Assembly (NCBI RefSeq): GCF_002086115.1
Contig: NZ_MVHJ01000020.1
Span: 1 to 64,000 of the forward strand
Direction: 5' to 3'
Source of the DNA: Mycolicibacterium bacteremicum
GTDB lineage: Bacteria; Actinomycetota; Actinomycetes; Mycobacteriales; Mycobacteriaceae
Length of the DNA stretch: 64,000 nt
This document shows positions 36,916 to 44,439 of this stretch, in pieces. Within the stretch, counting starts at the first letter, position 1, and the number at the start of each line of letters is the position of its first letter. Below the pieces are notes generated by a model that did no database searches, had not been told where the DNA came from, and saw only the letters and a list, made by a program, of their open reading frames with translations. The position numbers and the translations under genes are program-made.

Positions 36916-37706
36916 CAGCGTTCGCTTCCCAGCCGGGTGTCCAGCAACGATCCGAAGCCAGGCCGCGCGGCGTGCGCTCCGGCGACCTGCAGCGCGTACC
37001 AGAACGAGGCCTGCACCGCGCTGATCACCGGCTTGCCCAATTCGGCCTCCAGCGCGGCGATCGCGCCGACGCTGGCGAAGTTGGTACAGCTGATGAACAC
37101 CGCCGACGCCTCGTCGGTGTCGGTCTCGCAGGCCAGGTCGTACACGCGTTCCAGCGGGACCTCGGCCAACTCGTGATCGCTGGTGATGCCCAGGCCGACC
37201 GAGGCCACCACGGGATGGCCGTTCTCGCCGAAGAAGCGGGTGGCCCGGTCGATCACCTCCTGGCGATACGGCGTGACCAGGCTGATGGTGCCGGCCCCGA
37301 CGGCCGTGAGCGCGGCGATGCTGGCGGTCGAGGTGGTGGTGCAACGGCCGGTCAGGCCGCTCCACTGCTCCAGGTGGCCGATGAGCATGCGATCCCATGC
37401 GGTGCCGTGCAGAAAGGAGGCGCTGGTCCCGCCGAAGACCAGCACATCCAACGGCGCCTGGGCCACCAGCTCGGTCGCGGTGCGCAGCTCCGGTGACCGC
37501 ATCATCGCGTCGATACCCTCGACGGTCACGCTGGGCAGCGTGACGCGGCTGGTGTGGACGGTGGCCGCCGGGGTCGCCATCGCGTACATCTCGGCCTCCA
37601 TCAGCGTGCTGGACGCCATGTACACCAGCCCGATCCGCGTCGCGGTGTTCAGCGCGCCCAGCGGCAGCTGGGGACGGCGGCGGCTGCCGGAGCGCACCGG
37701 GGTCAC
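36915..37706 (-). CDS. Asp/Glu-racemase-superfamily enzyme, arylmalonate decarboxylase/maleate isomerase type
   Basis: A 263-residue protein with two Rossmann-like halves. The first active-site position is FGGTSASF (G93-T94-S95) and the second SCTNF (C207), with a conserved TPY Tyr at 147. Maleate isomerases and racemases have Cys at both positions; arylmalonate decarboxylase has Gly in the first and Cys in the second. The pattern therefore points to a decarboxylase or one-Cys isomerase. It is located inside the TRAP operon, between DctQ and DctP genes, so its substrate is probably the imported carboxylate. Confidence 0.75.
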   Translation of the reverse strand: MTPVRSGSRRRPQLPLGALNTATRIGLVYMASSTLMEAEMYAMATPAATVHTSRVTLPSVTVEGIDAMMRSPELRTATELVAQAPLDVLVFGGTSASFLHGTAWDRMLIGHLEQWSGLTGRCTTTSTASIAALTAVGAGTISLVTPYRQEVIDRATRFFGENGHPVVASVGLGITSDHELAEVPLERVYDLACETDTDEASAVFISCTNFASVGAIAALEAELGKPVISAVQASFWYALQVAGAHAARPGFGSLLDTRLGSER

Positions 37707-38704
37707 TGGCGGTACTCGGCGAGCACGCGGTCGGCGAAGTCACCGGGGATCTCGGCGGCGATCTCGTCGCGCACGCCGGTGACCGCCTCGCTGAGCTGGT
37801 TCACGTCGGCCTCGTTGACCTGCACACCGGCCGCCTCGAACTTGGAGAGCAGTTGCTCATCGGCCGCGGCGCCGGCGCTGCGACTGGTGGCCGCGGCCGC
37901 GGCGGCGGCCGTCTGAAGGCCCTGCTGGATCTCCGGTGCGAGCCCCTGCCAGGTGTCCTCGTTCACCGTCAGGTAGACCGGGCTGTAGATGTGCGAGGTC
38001 AGCGACAGGTAGCGCTGCTTCTCGTAGAAGGAGAACGCGTCGATGACCTTCAGCGGGTTCTCCTGACCGTCCAGCACACCCTGGTCCAGCGCGAGGTAGG
38101 CCTCACCGATGTCGATCTGGGTGGGCGCGGCGCCGAGTGCCTCGAACAGCGCGACGCGGGCCGGATTGCCCGGCACGCGGATCTTCAGGCCGGCCAGGTC
38201 CGCGGAGGTGTTGATCGGGCGCACATTGTTGGTGATCTGGCGGAAACCGTTCTCCCCGAAGCCGATGACACGCGCGCCCACCGATCCCACGAGCGATTCG
38301 CTGAGCTCGTCACCGAAGGGGCCGTCCAGGAACTCGACCACCGTGTCGCGGTCGGTGAACAGGAACGGCATGTCCATGATGGTGAAGTTCGGGTCCAGGT
38401 TGGCCACCGAGCCGCTCACCGCGGCGACGTCGATCGCGCCGGCGCGCAGCCCCTGCAGCACCGCCTCCTCGTCGCCGATCGCGCCACCGGTCTGCACGGT
38501 GAGCTCGACGGAGTCACCGAGTTCGTTCTCGACCTCGTCGGCGAAGGCCAACAGCATGTCGGCCAACGGATCTCCCGCGCTCGTCTCCACGGCGAGCGTC
38601 AACGTCGTTGCACCGGAGGAGCTTTCGTTCGAGTTGGCGCATCCGGCCAGCACCAGCGCGGTGGCCGCACCGCATGCCGCGACTGCTTTCGCCAATGACT
38701 TCAT
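37703..38704 (-). CDS. dctP: TRAP transporter substrate-binding lipoprotein DctP
   Basis: A 333-residue extracytoplasmic binding protein with a lipoprotein signal (LVLAGCANS; the lipobox Cys follows Leu-Ala-Gly). DctP blocks include GAIDVAAVSGSVANLDPNFTIMDMPFLF, the carboxylate-binding Arg in GLKIRVPGNPARVALFEALGAAP and QGVLDGQENPLKVIDAFSFYEKQRYLSLTSH. The conserved Arg implies an organic-acid ligand. The ATG at 38704 is six bases from GAGAGG; another ATG is directly upstream at 38707. It is first in the operon dctP-enzyme-dctQ-dctM-lysR. Confidence 0.93.
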   Translation of the reverse strand: MKSLAKAVAACGAATALVLAGCANSNESSSGATTLTLAVETSAGDPLADMLLAFADEVENELGDSVELTVQTGGAIGDEEAVLQGLRAGAIDVAAVSGSVANLDPNFTIMDMPFLFTDRDTVVEFLDGPFGDELSESLVGSVGARVIGFGENGFRQITNNVRPINTSADLAGLKIRVPGNPARVALFEALGAAPTQIDIGEAYLALDQGVLDGQENPLKVIDAFSFYEKQRYLSLTSHIYSPVYLTVNEDTWQGLAPEIQQGLQTAAAAAAATSRSAGAAADEQLLSKFEAAGVQVNEADVNQLSEAVTGVRDEIAAEIPGDFADRVLAEYRQ

Positions 38705-38833
38705 CATATTCCTCTCGTGGGCCCAACGGGTTTCGGGTGTGACTGAAGATCCGGGCCGGCGCCGATGCCAACGCGATGAAGTCAAGATTCCGATGACGAC
38801 TGGACCGCGTCAAACAGTCAAAAGCGAGCGTCT

Positions 38834-38852
38834 GCATCTGTCAAACAGATGC
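38834..38852. promoter_or_regulatory. Island operator copy 1 (GCATC-N9-GATGC)
   Basis: GCATCTGTCAAACAGATGC is a perfect inverted repeat with 8-bp arms and a 3-base centre, 130-148 bases before dctP. Its core TCTGTCAAACAGA fits the LysR T-N11-A rule. It is the best copy of the motif shared across the island. Confidence 0.72.
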
Positions 38853-39114
38853 CCCGTAACACGAAATTAACTGCAGCAGTGGTCACTTCGACGTGACGCC
38901 GGCGTAACACAGCCGATGTTCACTACTGGGTTGGCGGTCGCCGATCGGAGGGTGCCACGAGCGCGAAAGCCCTGCTGGCGGACATCGGCCGATGCCGGTC
39001 CGGATGGCCGCGGCTCCGTGTCCACGGCCATGGTGACCAACATCATCGACGGTGAATGTGGCCAACGCCATGCTCACGGCGTCGGCTCCGGGACCGCGAT
39101 GCGGCACGGCCGAG

Positions 39115-39181
39115 CCGGCGAGCGTGCGAGAAGGAGTCGCGACACACCGCGCGAGGTGCCGCAGACACGCACGCTCGCCGG
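39115..39181 (-). terminator. Large stem-loop downstream of the Rv1830-like gene
   Basis: Perfect 14-bp arms (39115-39128 and 39168-39181) enclose 39 bases and start 21 bases after the stop codon of the MerR-type gene. It probably ends that operon and shields the island from backbone transcription. Confidence 0.65.
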
Positions 39182-39201
39182 GAAAGGAAGGGAGGGGCTG
39201 G

Positions 39202-39825
39202 CTAGCCGATCTTGCGGTCGCGGGTCTTGCGCCGCGAGGCGAGTTCGTCCTCGGGCGCGGCGATGGACTCGCCGCCGTCGGCGCGCTCACCCGGGAAGTC
39301 GGCGATGGCGCCGGTCAGCTCCCGCATGGCACCGGAGACCGCGATACCGAACACTCCCTGACCGCCCTGCAGCAGGTCGACGACCTCTTCGGCGGAGGTG
39401 CACTCGTAGACGGTGGTCCCGTCGGAGAACAGCGTGATGTTGGCCAGGTCCTGCACACCGCGCTGACGTAGGTGATCGACCGCGACGCGGATGTTGTGCA
39501 GCGAGATGCCGGTGTCCAGCAGTCGCTTGACGATCTTGAGGACCAGGACGTCCTTGAACGAGTAGAGGCGCTGGCTGCCCGAACCGGCCGCGCCGCGGAT
39601 CGAGGGCACCACCAGTGAGGTGCGCGCCCAGTAGTCCAGCTGCCGGTAGGTGATACCGGCGATCTGGCAGGCGCTCGGCCCGCGGTAGCCGACCAGTTCG
39701 TCGGGGATCGAGTCATCCGGGAACAGGCCGCCCTGCACGGGCTCGCTGGGTGCGCTGCCCACGGACGGGCTGGACCCGCCGGCAGAAGACAGATCCAACT
39801 CCCCCTGATGTGGCGTCTCGCCCAC
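39202..39825 (-). CDS. mcdR: MerR-family regulator (Rv1830-like, McdR/ResR type)
   Basis: About 207 residues from the GTG at 39825, which has GAGAGGA upstream; an ATG at 39864 would add 13 residues. The MerR HTH is GPSACQIAGITYRQLDYWARTSLVVPSIRGAAGSGSQRLYSFKDVLVLKIVKRLLDTGISLHNIRVAV. The C-terminal half has no known effector motif. The M. tuberculosis homologue Rv1830 has been reported as a regulator of cell growth and division linked to antibiotic resilience (names ResR, McdR). A 28-bp palindrome lies just upstream. Confidence 0.85.
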   Translation of the reverse strand: MGETPHQGELDLSSAGGSSPSVGSAPSEPVQGGLFPDDSIPDELVGYRGPSACQIAGITYRQLDYWARTSLVVPSIRGAAGSGSQRLYSFKDVLVLKIVKRLLDTGISLHNIRVAVDHLRQRGVQDLANITLFSDGTTVYECTSAEEVVDLLQGGQGVFGIAVSGAMRELTGAIADFPGERADGGESIAAPEDELASRRKTRDRKIG

Positions 39826-39885
39826 AGTCCATCCTCTCGCCGTCGCCCCCGCGCTGTGGGACATACCGCGTCCCGCCCGGGTTCG

Positions 39886-39913
39886 AATGTGTCGAGCATA
39901 CGCTCAACACATT
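39886..39913. promoter_or_regulatory. 28-bp palindrome, likely autoregulatory operator of the MerR gene
   Basis: AATGTGTCGAGC (39886-39897) and GCTCAACACATT (39902-39913) are inverted repeats matching at 11 of 12 positions around ATAC. The position in front of a MerR-family gene and the length fit a dimeric MerR operator. Confidence 0.68.
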
Positions 39914-40015
39914 GCCGCTACTGCTCGTCGTCGATCAAAATTATGGCTGCCCGTCCAACTCGCGGCTCACACACGCACCGCGTGTCGACATCACGAGACG
40001 CATCCGTGATCTTGG

Positions 40016-40510
40016 TCAGGTCGCCTTGAAATCATCGGGCGACACACTGTCGAGGAACTCCTTGAACTTCTCCACCTCGTCCTCGCGCACCGGCTCGGCG
40101 GAGTCCTCGTCGTTCTCGTCCGGGATCAACAGACCCGCCTCGGCGAGCACCGACTCCTCGACGTAGATCGGCACACCGACGCGCAGCGCAATGGCCACCG
40201 AATCCGACGGCCGGGCCGAGACCTTGATATCGCGGTCGAAGATCAGATCCGCATAGAAGGTGCCCTCGCGCAGATCGACGATGCGCACCTCTTTGAGCGA
40301 ATGCCCCAACGCAGCAATGAGATCGCGGATCAGGTCGTGGGTCTGCGGTCGTGCCGCCTCGATGCCCTGCTGCTCGTGGGCGATGGCCTGCGCTTCCGGC
40401 TGGCCGATCCAGATGGGCAGGTAACGATCGCCGTTGGACTCGCGCAGCAGCAGCACCGGTTGATTCTGGGGCTGCTCCACGCGAATACCGACAACCCGAA
40501 CCTCACCCAT
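40016..40510 (-). CDS. Bifunctional nuclease-domain protein (DUF151, Rv1829-like)
   Basis: A 164-residue protein with the DUF151 pattern VRVVGIRVEQPQNQPVLLLRESNGDRYLPIWIGQPEAQAIAHEQQG and a C-terminal acidic tail (ENDEDSAEPVREDEVEKFKEFLDSV). Some plant and bacterial members have DNase/RNase activity, but that role is not established for mycobacteria. It is located between two MerR genes, as in M. tuberculosis. Confidence 0.88.
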   Translation of the reverse strand: MGEVRVVGIRVEQPQNQPVLLLRESNGDRYLPIWIGQPEAQAIAHEQQGIEAARPQTHDLIRDLIAALGHSLKEVRIVDLREGTFYADLIFDRDIKVSARPSDSVAIALRVGVPIYVEESVLAEAGLLIPDENDEDSAEPVREDEVEKFKEFLDSVSPDDFKAT

Positions 40511-40548
40511 CGCCTGCCTGCCTTCCGCGAAGAAGCCGTCTGCGGAAA

Positions 40549-40554
40549 AGTCTA
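40549..40554 (-). promoter_or_regulatory. -10-like TAGACT before the Rv1829-like gene
   Basis: TAGACT on the minus strand (40554-40549) fits the -10 consensus and lies 39 bases before the start codon. It would give the Rv1829-like gene its own promoter in addition to read-through from the garA cluster. Confidence 0.4.
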
Positions 40555-40558
40555 GTCC

Positions 40559-41278
40559 TCACCGGTCGAGAACGTCGCGCACGGCCGACTTGATCAACGA
40601 TGTGTGCAAGGTGATCGCCAGCGCGGCGACCTCGCGGGCCAGATCGTCGGCGCGGTCGCGCGCACCGGCCTTGCCCGCCGCGGCCACCGGTCCGGCGATC
40701 TGGGCGATCAGGTCGGACTGCCGGTCGGCGGCCGACCGGAACGCCCGCAGATGGCGCGGCTCCACACCGTAGTCGGCGAGAGCCTGCGCGCACTGGGCGA
40801 TGGTCACCGAATGCTCGTCGAAGAACCCGGCCGGTCCGGGTCGGATGACCCCGGCGGTGACGAGCGCCGACAGGGTGGTGTTGTCGATACCCGACCGGGA
40901 CAGCAGATCCTCGCGGCTCAGTCGCACCTGCGCCGGGGCGATCGCCTCGTCGCCGGCCGCGCCGTCGGTCTGCACCAGGCGCGGGGTGGGGTAGCCGGAA
41001 CTGGCCGGCAGTTCGCCGTCGGGCTGGGCATCGAGCTGGGCCTTGATGACCTTCAGCGGCAGGTACTGGTCACGCTGCGCGGTCAGGACGAACCGCAGCC
41101 GGGCACAATCGTAGGCGGTGAACCGCCGGTACCCGGCCGCCGAGCGCTGCGGGGTGACCAGGCCCTCGGCCTCCAGGAACCGGATCTTCGAGATGGTGAC
41201 ATCCGGGAAGTCCGGGCGCAGCAGATCCAGCACTGCTCCGATGGACATCCCGGCGGGCGCCGGGTCCGGTTGGGTCAT
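40559..41278 (-). CDS. MerR-family regulator (Rv1828-like)
   Basis: A 239-residue protein with the HTH at the N-terminus: MSIGAVLDLLRPDFPDVTISKIRFLEAEGLVTPQRSAAGYRRFTAYDCARLRFVL, and a C-terminal domain with VRLSREDLLSRSGIDNTTLSALV. It matches Rv1828 of M. tuberculosis. No Cys-based metal site is visible in the C-terminal domain. The gap to garA upstream is 28 bases, so it is probably cotranscribed with garA. Confidence 0.92.
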   Translation of the reverse strand: MTQPDPAPAGMSIGAVLDLLRPDFPDVTISKIRFLEAEGLVTPQRSAAGYRRFTAYDCARLRFVLTAQRDQYLPLKVIKAQLDAQPDGELPASSGYPTPRLVQTDGAAGDEAIAPAQVRLSREDLLSRSGIDNTTLSALVTAGVIRPGPAGFFDEHSVTIAQCAQALADYGVEPRHLRAFRSAADRQSDLIAQIAGPVAAAGKAGARDRADDLAREVAALAITLHTSLIKSAVRDVLDR

Positions 41279-41306
41279 CTGGTCCTCGCGCAGGCGCTCC
41301 GGCGCC

Positions 41307-41771
41307 TCAGCCGGCGTCGTCGGTCTTGGGACCGGTCAGGAAGACCAGCCGGAACTTGCCGATCTGCACCTCGTCGCCGTTGGCCAGCACGGCCGAGTCG
41401 ACCGGTTCGCGGTTGACGTAGGTGCCGTTCAGGCTGCCGACGTCGACGACCTGGAACTCCCCGGACTCCAGCCGGAACTCCGCATGCCGGCGGCTGACCG
41501 TCACGTCGTCGAGGAAGATGTCGCTGTCGGGATGGCGACCGGCCGAGGTGGTGGCCTGGTCGAGCAGGAAGCGCGAGCCGGCATTGGGGCCGCGCTTGAC
41601 GACGAGAAGTGCCGAACCCGCAGGCAAACCTTCGACGCCCGACACCGAACTCTCGGTGCCGGTGCTGGCCGGGGCATCCAATTCGTTGAGGAAGTCGGCG
41701 CGGAAAACCGAGGTCGTCTCCACCGTCACTTCGTCGGACTGGTCGGCCTGAAAGTTGCTGTTCTCCGTCAC
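41307..41771 (-). CDS. garA: GarA, FHA-domain regulator of the TCA cycle
   Basis: A 154-residue protein with a flexible N-terminus carrying the ETTS phospho-site (T19/T20), followed by an FHA domain at about residues 55-145 (SAGRHPDSDIFLDDVTVSRRHAEF, SLNGTYVN). In mycobacteria, phosphorylation of the ETTS Thr by PknG or PknB makes GarA bind its own FHA domain and stops its inhibition of 2-oxoglutarate metabolism. All key motifs are intact. The start is GTG. The 203 bases upstream hold its promoter region but no gene. Confidence 0.96.
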   Translation of the reverse strand: MTENSNFQADQSDEVTVETTSVFRADFLNELDAPASTGTESSVSGVEGLPAGSALLVVKRGPNAGSRFLLDQATTSAGRHPDSDIFLDDVTVSRRHAEFRLESGEFQVVDVGSLNGTYVNREPVDSAVLANGDEVQIGKFRLVFLTGPKTDDAG

Positions 41772-41974
41772 CCGCTGCTCCTCTGCTGGCTGCTGTGGCG
41801 TGCCTGGCCGGTGGCCGTCGGGGCTGTCCGGCAGCCCCCAACGACCGTGGTTTACGTCTTACGTCGACGGTACCGCGCTTGGCAGGCCGTTGGGTCCACC
41901 ACCGCCGGATCCGTCTGACGCGGTCGTGCGCACGCCTGTCCTTGATGAACCGATCCGCAAAACCCTAACAACAC

Positions 41975-42370
41975 CTACTCGGGCAGGATTGCCCGGTAGC
42001 CGTCAGCGTCCAACAGATCCGGCAGCGCACCGGGCTCCGGGGCCGTCTCGGTCTGCAGTTCCACCAGCCAGCCGGCACCGTACGGATCGGAGTTCACCAG
42101 CTCCGGATTGGTCTCCAGCTCACCGTTGACCGCAACGACTTTCGCGGTGATCGGCGCGTACAGATCCGACAGCGACTTGGTGGACTCCACCTCACCGAAA
42201 CTGTCACCGGCGCTCACCGCCGTCCCGACGTCGGGCAACTGCACGAACACCACGTCGCCGAGCGCGGCCTGCGCGTAGTCGGTGATGCCCACCCGCACGG
42301 TGTCCGCACCGGTGCGGCGCACCCACTCGTGCTCGGCGGTGTACTGCAGATCGGACGGGATCTCGCTCAC
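41975..42370 (-). CDS. gcvH: Glycine cleavage system H protein
   Basis: A 131-residue lipoyl carrier for the glycine cleavage system. The lipoylated Lys is K65 in GEVESTKSLSDLYAP, and the opening YTAEHEWVRR is typical. It starts with GTG, with AAGGAG five bases upstream. It lies in the garA cluster rather than with gcvP, as in M. tuberculosis. No riboswitch is seen before it, so its regulation differs from that of gcvP. Confidence 0.95.
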   Translation of the reverse strand: MSEIPSDLQYTAEHEWVRRTGADTVRVGITDYAQAALGDVVFVQLPDVGTAVSAGDSFGEVESTKSLSDLYAPITAKVVAVNGELETNPELVNSDPYGAGWLVELQTETAPEPGALPDLLDADGYRAILPE

Positions 42371-42399
42371 TGGGCTCCTTTGGGCGGATTCACGCGGAC

Positions 42400-43185
42400 T
42401 CACTTGACGGGCTGAGCGTATTGGCGAGGTTTCGGTTGCCGCAAGGCGGTCACATCGACGACCTCGGACTGGGTGACCGTCATCGTCCCGCCGACCCGCT
42501 TGACGCTGTCCATCGCTCCACCGGGGATGTTCATCGCCGCCGCGAGCGTCGGGGGATCCCCAATGGCCAGAACCGAATACGGGGCGCCGACGGTGACACC
42601 GTCGATGATCAGCGCACCGGGGGCACCGACCACCCAGGTGTCCACCCCCACCCTGATCGCATCGACATTCCCCGATCCGCGCAGCTCCATCGCCTCGGCG
42701 CCGGCGGCCCGCAGCTCGTTGATGACATCGAGCATGGTTTCCGGCGACACGCCGCGGGTGGCGTCCTCGATGGTGATCGTCACACCCGGTCCGACGGCGG
42801 CGACGGTGCCGATGAGGATCGACAGCGCCTCGAGGCGGGCCTGGGCGTTCTCGATGGCCGCCTGGTCGCTGCTGCCGGAGGCCTGCAGCGAGTTGAGGGT
42901 CTGCTGCAGATCGGCGACCTCGGTGTTGAGTGCGGCCTCGCGCTGCTGCAGCGAGTCCAGCAGCACCAGCAGGTCGGCCGGGCGCGCGGAATCCAGCGAG
43001 TCCCCGGAGCTGGTCTGCCGGACCTGGGTGGCGATCGCGACACCGAGCAGCAGGCACAGCAGGACCCCGAGCGTGCCGAACACCAGCTGCGACCGACTGC
43101 GCCGGACCCGCGGCGCGGCATCGTCGGGCATCTCGTGCCTGCCGTGATCGGGCTCCTCGCGGACGGTGTGCTCGGCCATCATCAC
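42400..43185 (-). CDS. DUF881 membrane-anchored protein (Rv1825-like)
   Basis: A 261-residue protein. A basic N-terminus (RRSRSQ) precedes one transmembrane helix (about residues 33-55), a coiled-coil stretch (about 75-120, LLDSLQQREAALNTEVADLQQTLNSL) and a C-terminal DUF881 domain (VTITIEDATRGVSPETMLDVINELRAAGAEAMEL). It is related to the gene at 43531. The pair flanks a small basic membrane protein, an arrangement conserved in Actinobacteria. The biochemical role is unknown. Confidence 0.9.
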   Translation of the reverse strand: MMMAEHTVREEPDHGRHEMPDDAAPRVRRSRSQLVFGTLGVLLCLLLGVAIATQVRQTSSGDSLDSARPADLLVLLDSLQQREAALNTEVADLQQTLNSLQASGSSDQAAIENAQARLEALSILIGTVAAVGPGVTITIEDATRGVSPETMLDVINELRAAGAEAMELRGSGNVDAIRVGVDTWVVGAPGALIIDGVTVGAPYSVLAIGDPPTLAAAMNIPGGAMDSVKRVGGTMTVTQSEVVDVTALRQPKPRQYAQPVK

Positions 43186-43514
43186 GCCCCGAACAGCCGA
43201 CGGCGCAACGCGGCGGCGTTGCCGAAGATCCGGATACCGAGCACCACGATGATCGCGGTGGACAGCTGGGTGCCGACACCGAGCTGGTCCCCGACGTAGA
43301 CGATGAGCGCGGCCACCAGCACGTTGAAGACGAAGGACACCACGAACACCTTCGAGTCGAAGATGCGCTCCAGATAGGCGCGCAGGCCACCGAACACGGC
43401 GTCGAGCGCGGCGACCACCGCGATAGGCAGATACGGCTGGATGGCCTCGGGCACGTCGGGGTGGAACACCAGCCCGAGCACGATGCCGACGACGAGTGCC
43501 GCGATGCCGATCAT
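43182..43514 (-). CDS. sbp: Small basic membrane protein (DUF1290, Rv1824-like)
   Basis: A 110-residue protein with three hydrophobic helices and a basic C-terminus. The core VVAALDAVFGGLRAYLERIFDSKVFVVSFVFNVLVAALIVYVGDQLG is the DUF1290 signature. In Firmicutes the gene (sbp) lies next to division genes; a role in envelope or division is suggested by that context only. It overlaps the DUF881 gene start by four bases. Confidence 0.88.
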   Translation of the reverse strand: MIGIAALVVGIVLGLVFHPDVPEAIQPYLPIAVVAALDAVFGGLRAYLERIFDSKVFVVSFVFNVLVAALIVYVGDQLGVGTQLSTAIIVVLGIRIFGNAAALRRRLFGA

Positions 43515-43530
43515 GTCTGCCCCATGGGGT

Positions 43531-44439
43531 TCATCGCCCGATCTCTCTGGCGAAGCGGATCTCGCGGGTCGAACCGCCCGGCACGTTGAGGGCCTCGCCG
43601 GTACTGACCGTAACGCCGACCCCGTAGGACTGCTGGAGCAGCGCGAGCCGTTGCATGCCGGGGCTGCGGGCGAACACATCGGCGATGCCGTGCGGCGGGC
43701 CCAGCGCGACCACCGCGTACGGACTGGTGATGGGCCGGTTGTCGACGAGGATGCCACCACCGGCCTGGCGGATGGTCACGTTGGGCCCCACCCGCACCCC
43801 GCCGACGGAGACGGCCTCCGCGCCGCCGACCCACAACGAGTTGACCACCAGCTGCAGATCGCGGTCCAGGATGACCTGCCGGCTGCCCGCGACCCGCTGC
43901 TTGCTGACATCGGTCAGATCGGGGGACACCCCGGGATCGGTGACGGTGACGGTGACGCCCGGACCGATCGCGGGGGTGACGGCGGCGGCGAATTCGGCCT
44001 CGTCGAGCCGGGCCAGCAGCGCCCGGCCCTGCTCGTCACCGGCCAGTCGGCTGCGCCGCTCGGTTTCCACCTCGGCGGACAGTTCGTCGCGGGACGCCTC
44101 GACCGCGTCGGTGCGCGATTCGGCGGCGCGCGCGCTCTCGGAGAGCACCAGCTGGGTCTGCCGGTTCGCCGGGGCCAGCGACTGAGCCTGCGATGCCGCC
44201 GCGGCGAACACCGCCCCCACCGTCAGTCCGGCCAGCAACGTCCATGCCCAATTCCTGGCGCGCCTGGGCGGCGCCGTCGCCCGGGTGGCGGCCGCCGCGG
44301 CATAACCGGGATCCAGATGGTCGGTGAGCAGCGAACGAAGCAGCGATGGCACCGGGATGCGTTGCGGCGCACCGGCTTCGTGAGCATTCAGTCCGGCCCG
44401 CGGGTTGTAGCCACCCAGCGAACCCGACCGCTCAACCAT
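43531..44439 (-). CDS. DUF881 membrane-anchored protein (Rv1823-like)
   Basis: A 302-residue protein with a cytoplasmic N-terminus of about 62 residues, one transmembrane helix (about 63-85), a coiled-coil stretch (about 95-145) and a DUF881 domain (VTVTVTDPGVSPDLTDVS, LVVNSLWVGGAEAVSVGGVRV). It overlaps the pgsA2 stop by eight bases and is a paralogue of the gene at 42400. Confidence 0.9.
   Translation of the reverse strand: MVERSGSLGGYNPRAGLNAHEAGAPQRIPVPSLLRSLLTDHLDPGYAAAAATRATAPPRRARNWAWTLLAGLTVGAVFAAAASQAQSLAPANRQTQLVLSESARAAESRTDAVEASRDELSAEVETERRSRLAGDEQGRALLARLDEAEFAAAVTPAIGPGVTVTVTDPGVSPDLTDVSKQRVAGSRQVILDRDLQLVVNSLWVGGAEAVSVGGVRVGPNVTIRQAGGGILVDNRPITSPYAVVALGPPHGIADVFARSPGMQRLALLQQSYGVGVTVSTGEALNVPGGSTREIRFAREIGR

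Larger units (their letters stand above)
38705..39201. other. Non-coding boundary between catabolic island and backbone
   Basis: Nearly 500 bases without a convincing gene. It contains the island operator at 38834-38852 and the regulator terminator at 39115-39181. ORFs crossing it lack ribosome binding sites and any recognisable protein. The base composition near 38790-38900 is more AT-rich than its surroundings, as expected for a promoter region. Confidence 0.5.

Noticed and set aside
38916..39437. ORFs in the gap between dctP and the Rv1830-like gene
   Set aside because: No ribosome binding site, Arg-rich translation, and overlap with the terminator and the end of a real gene.
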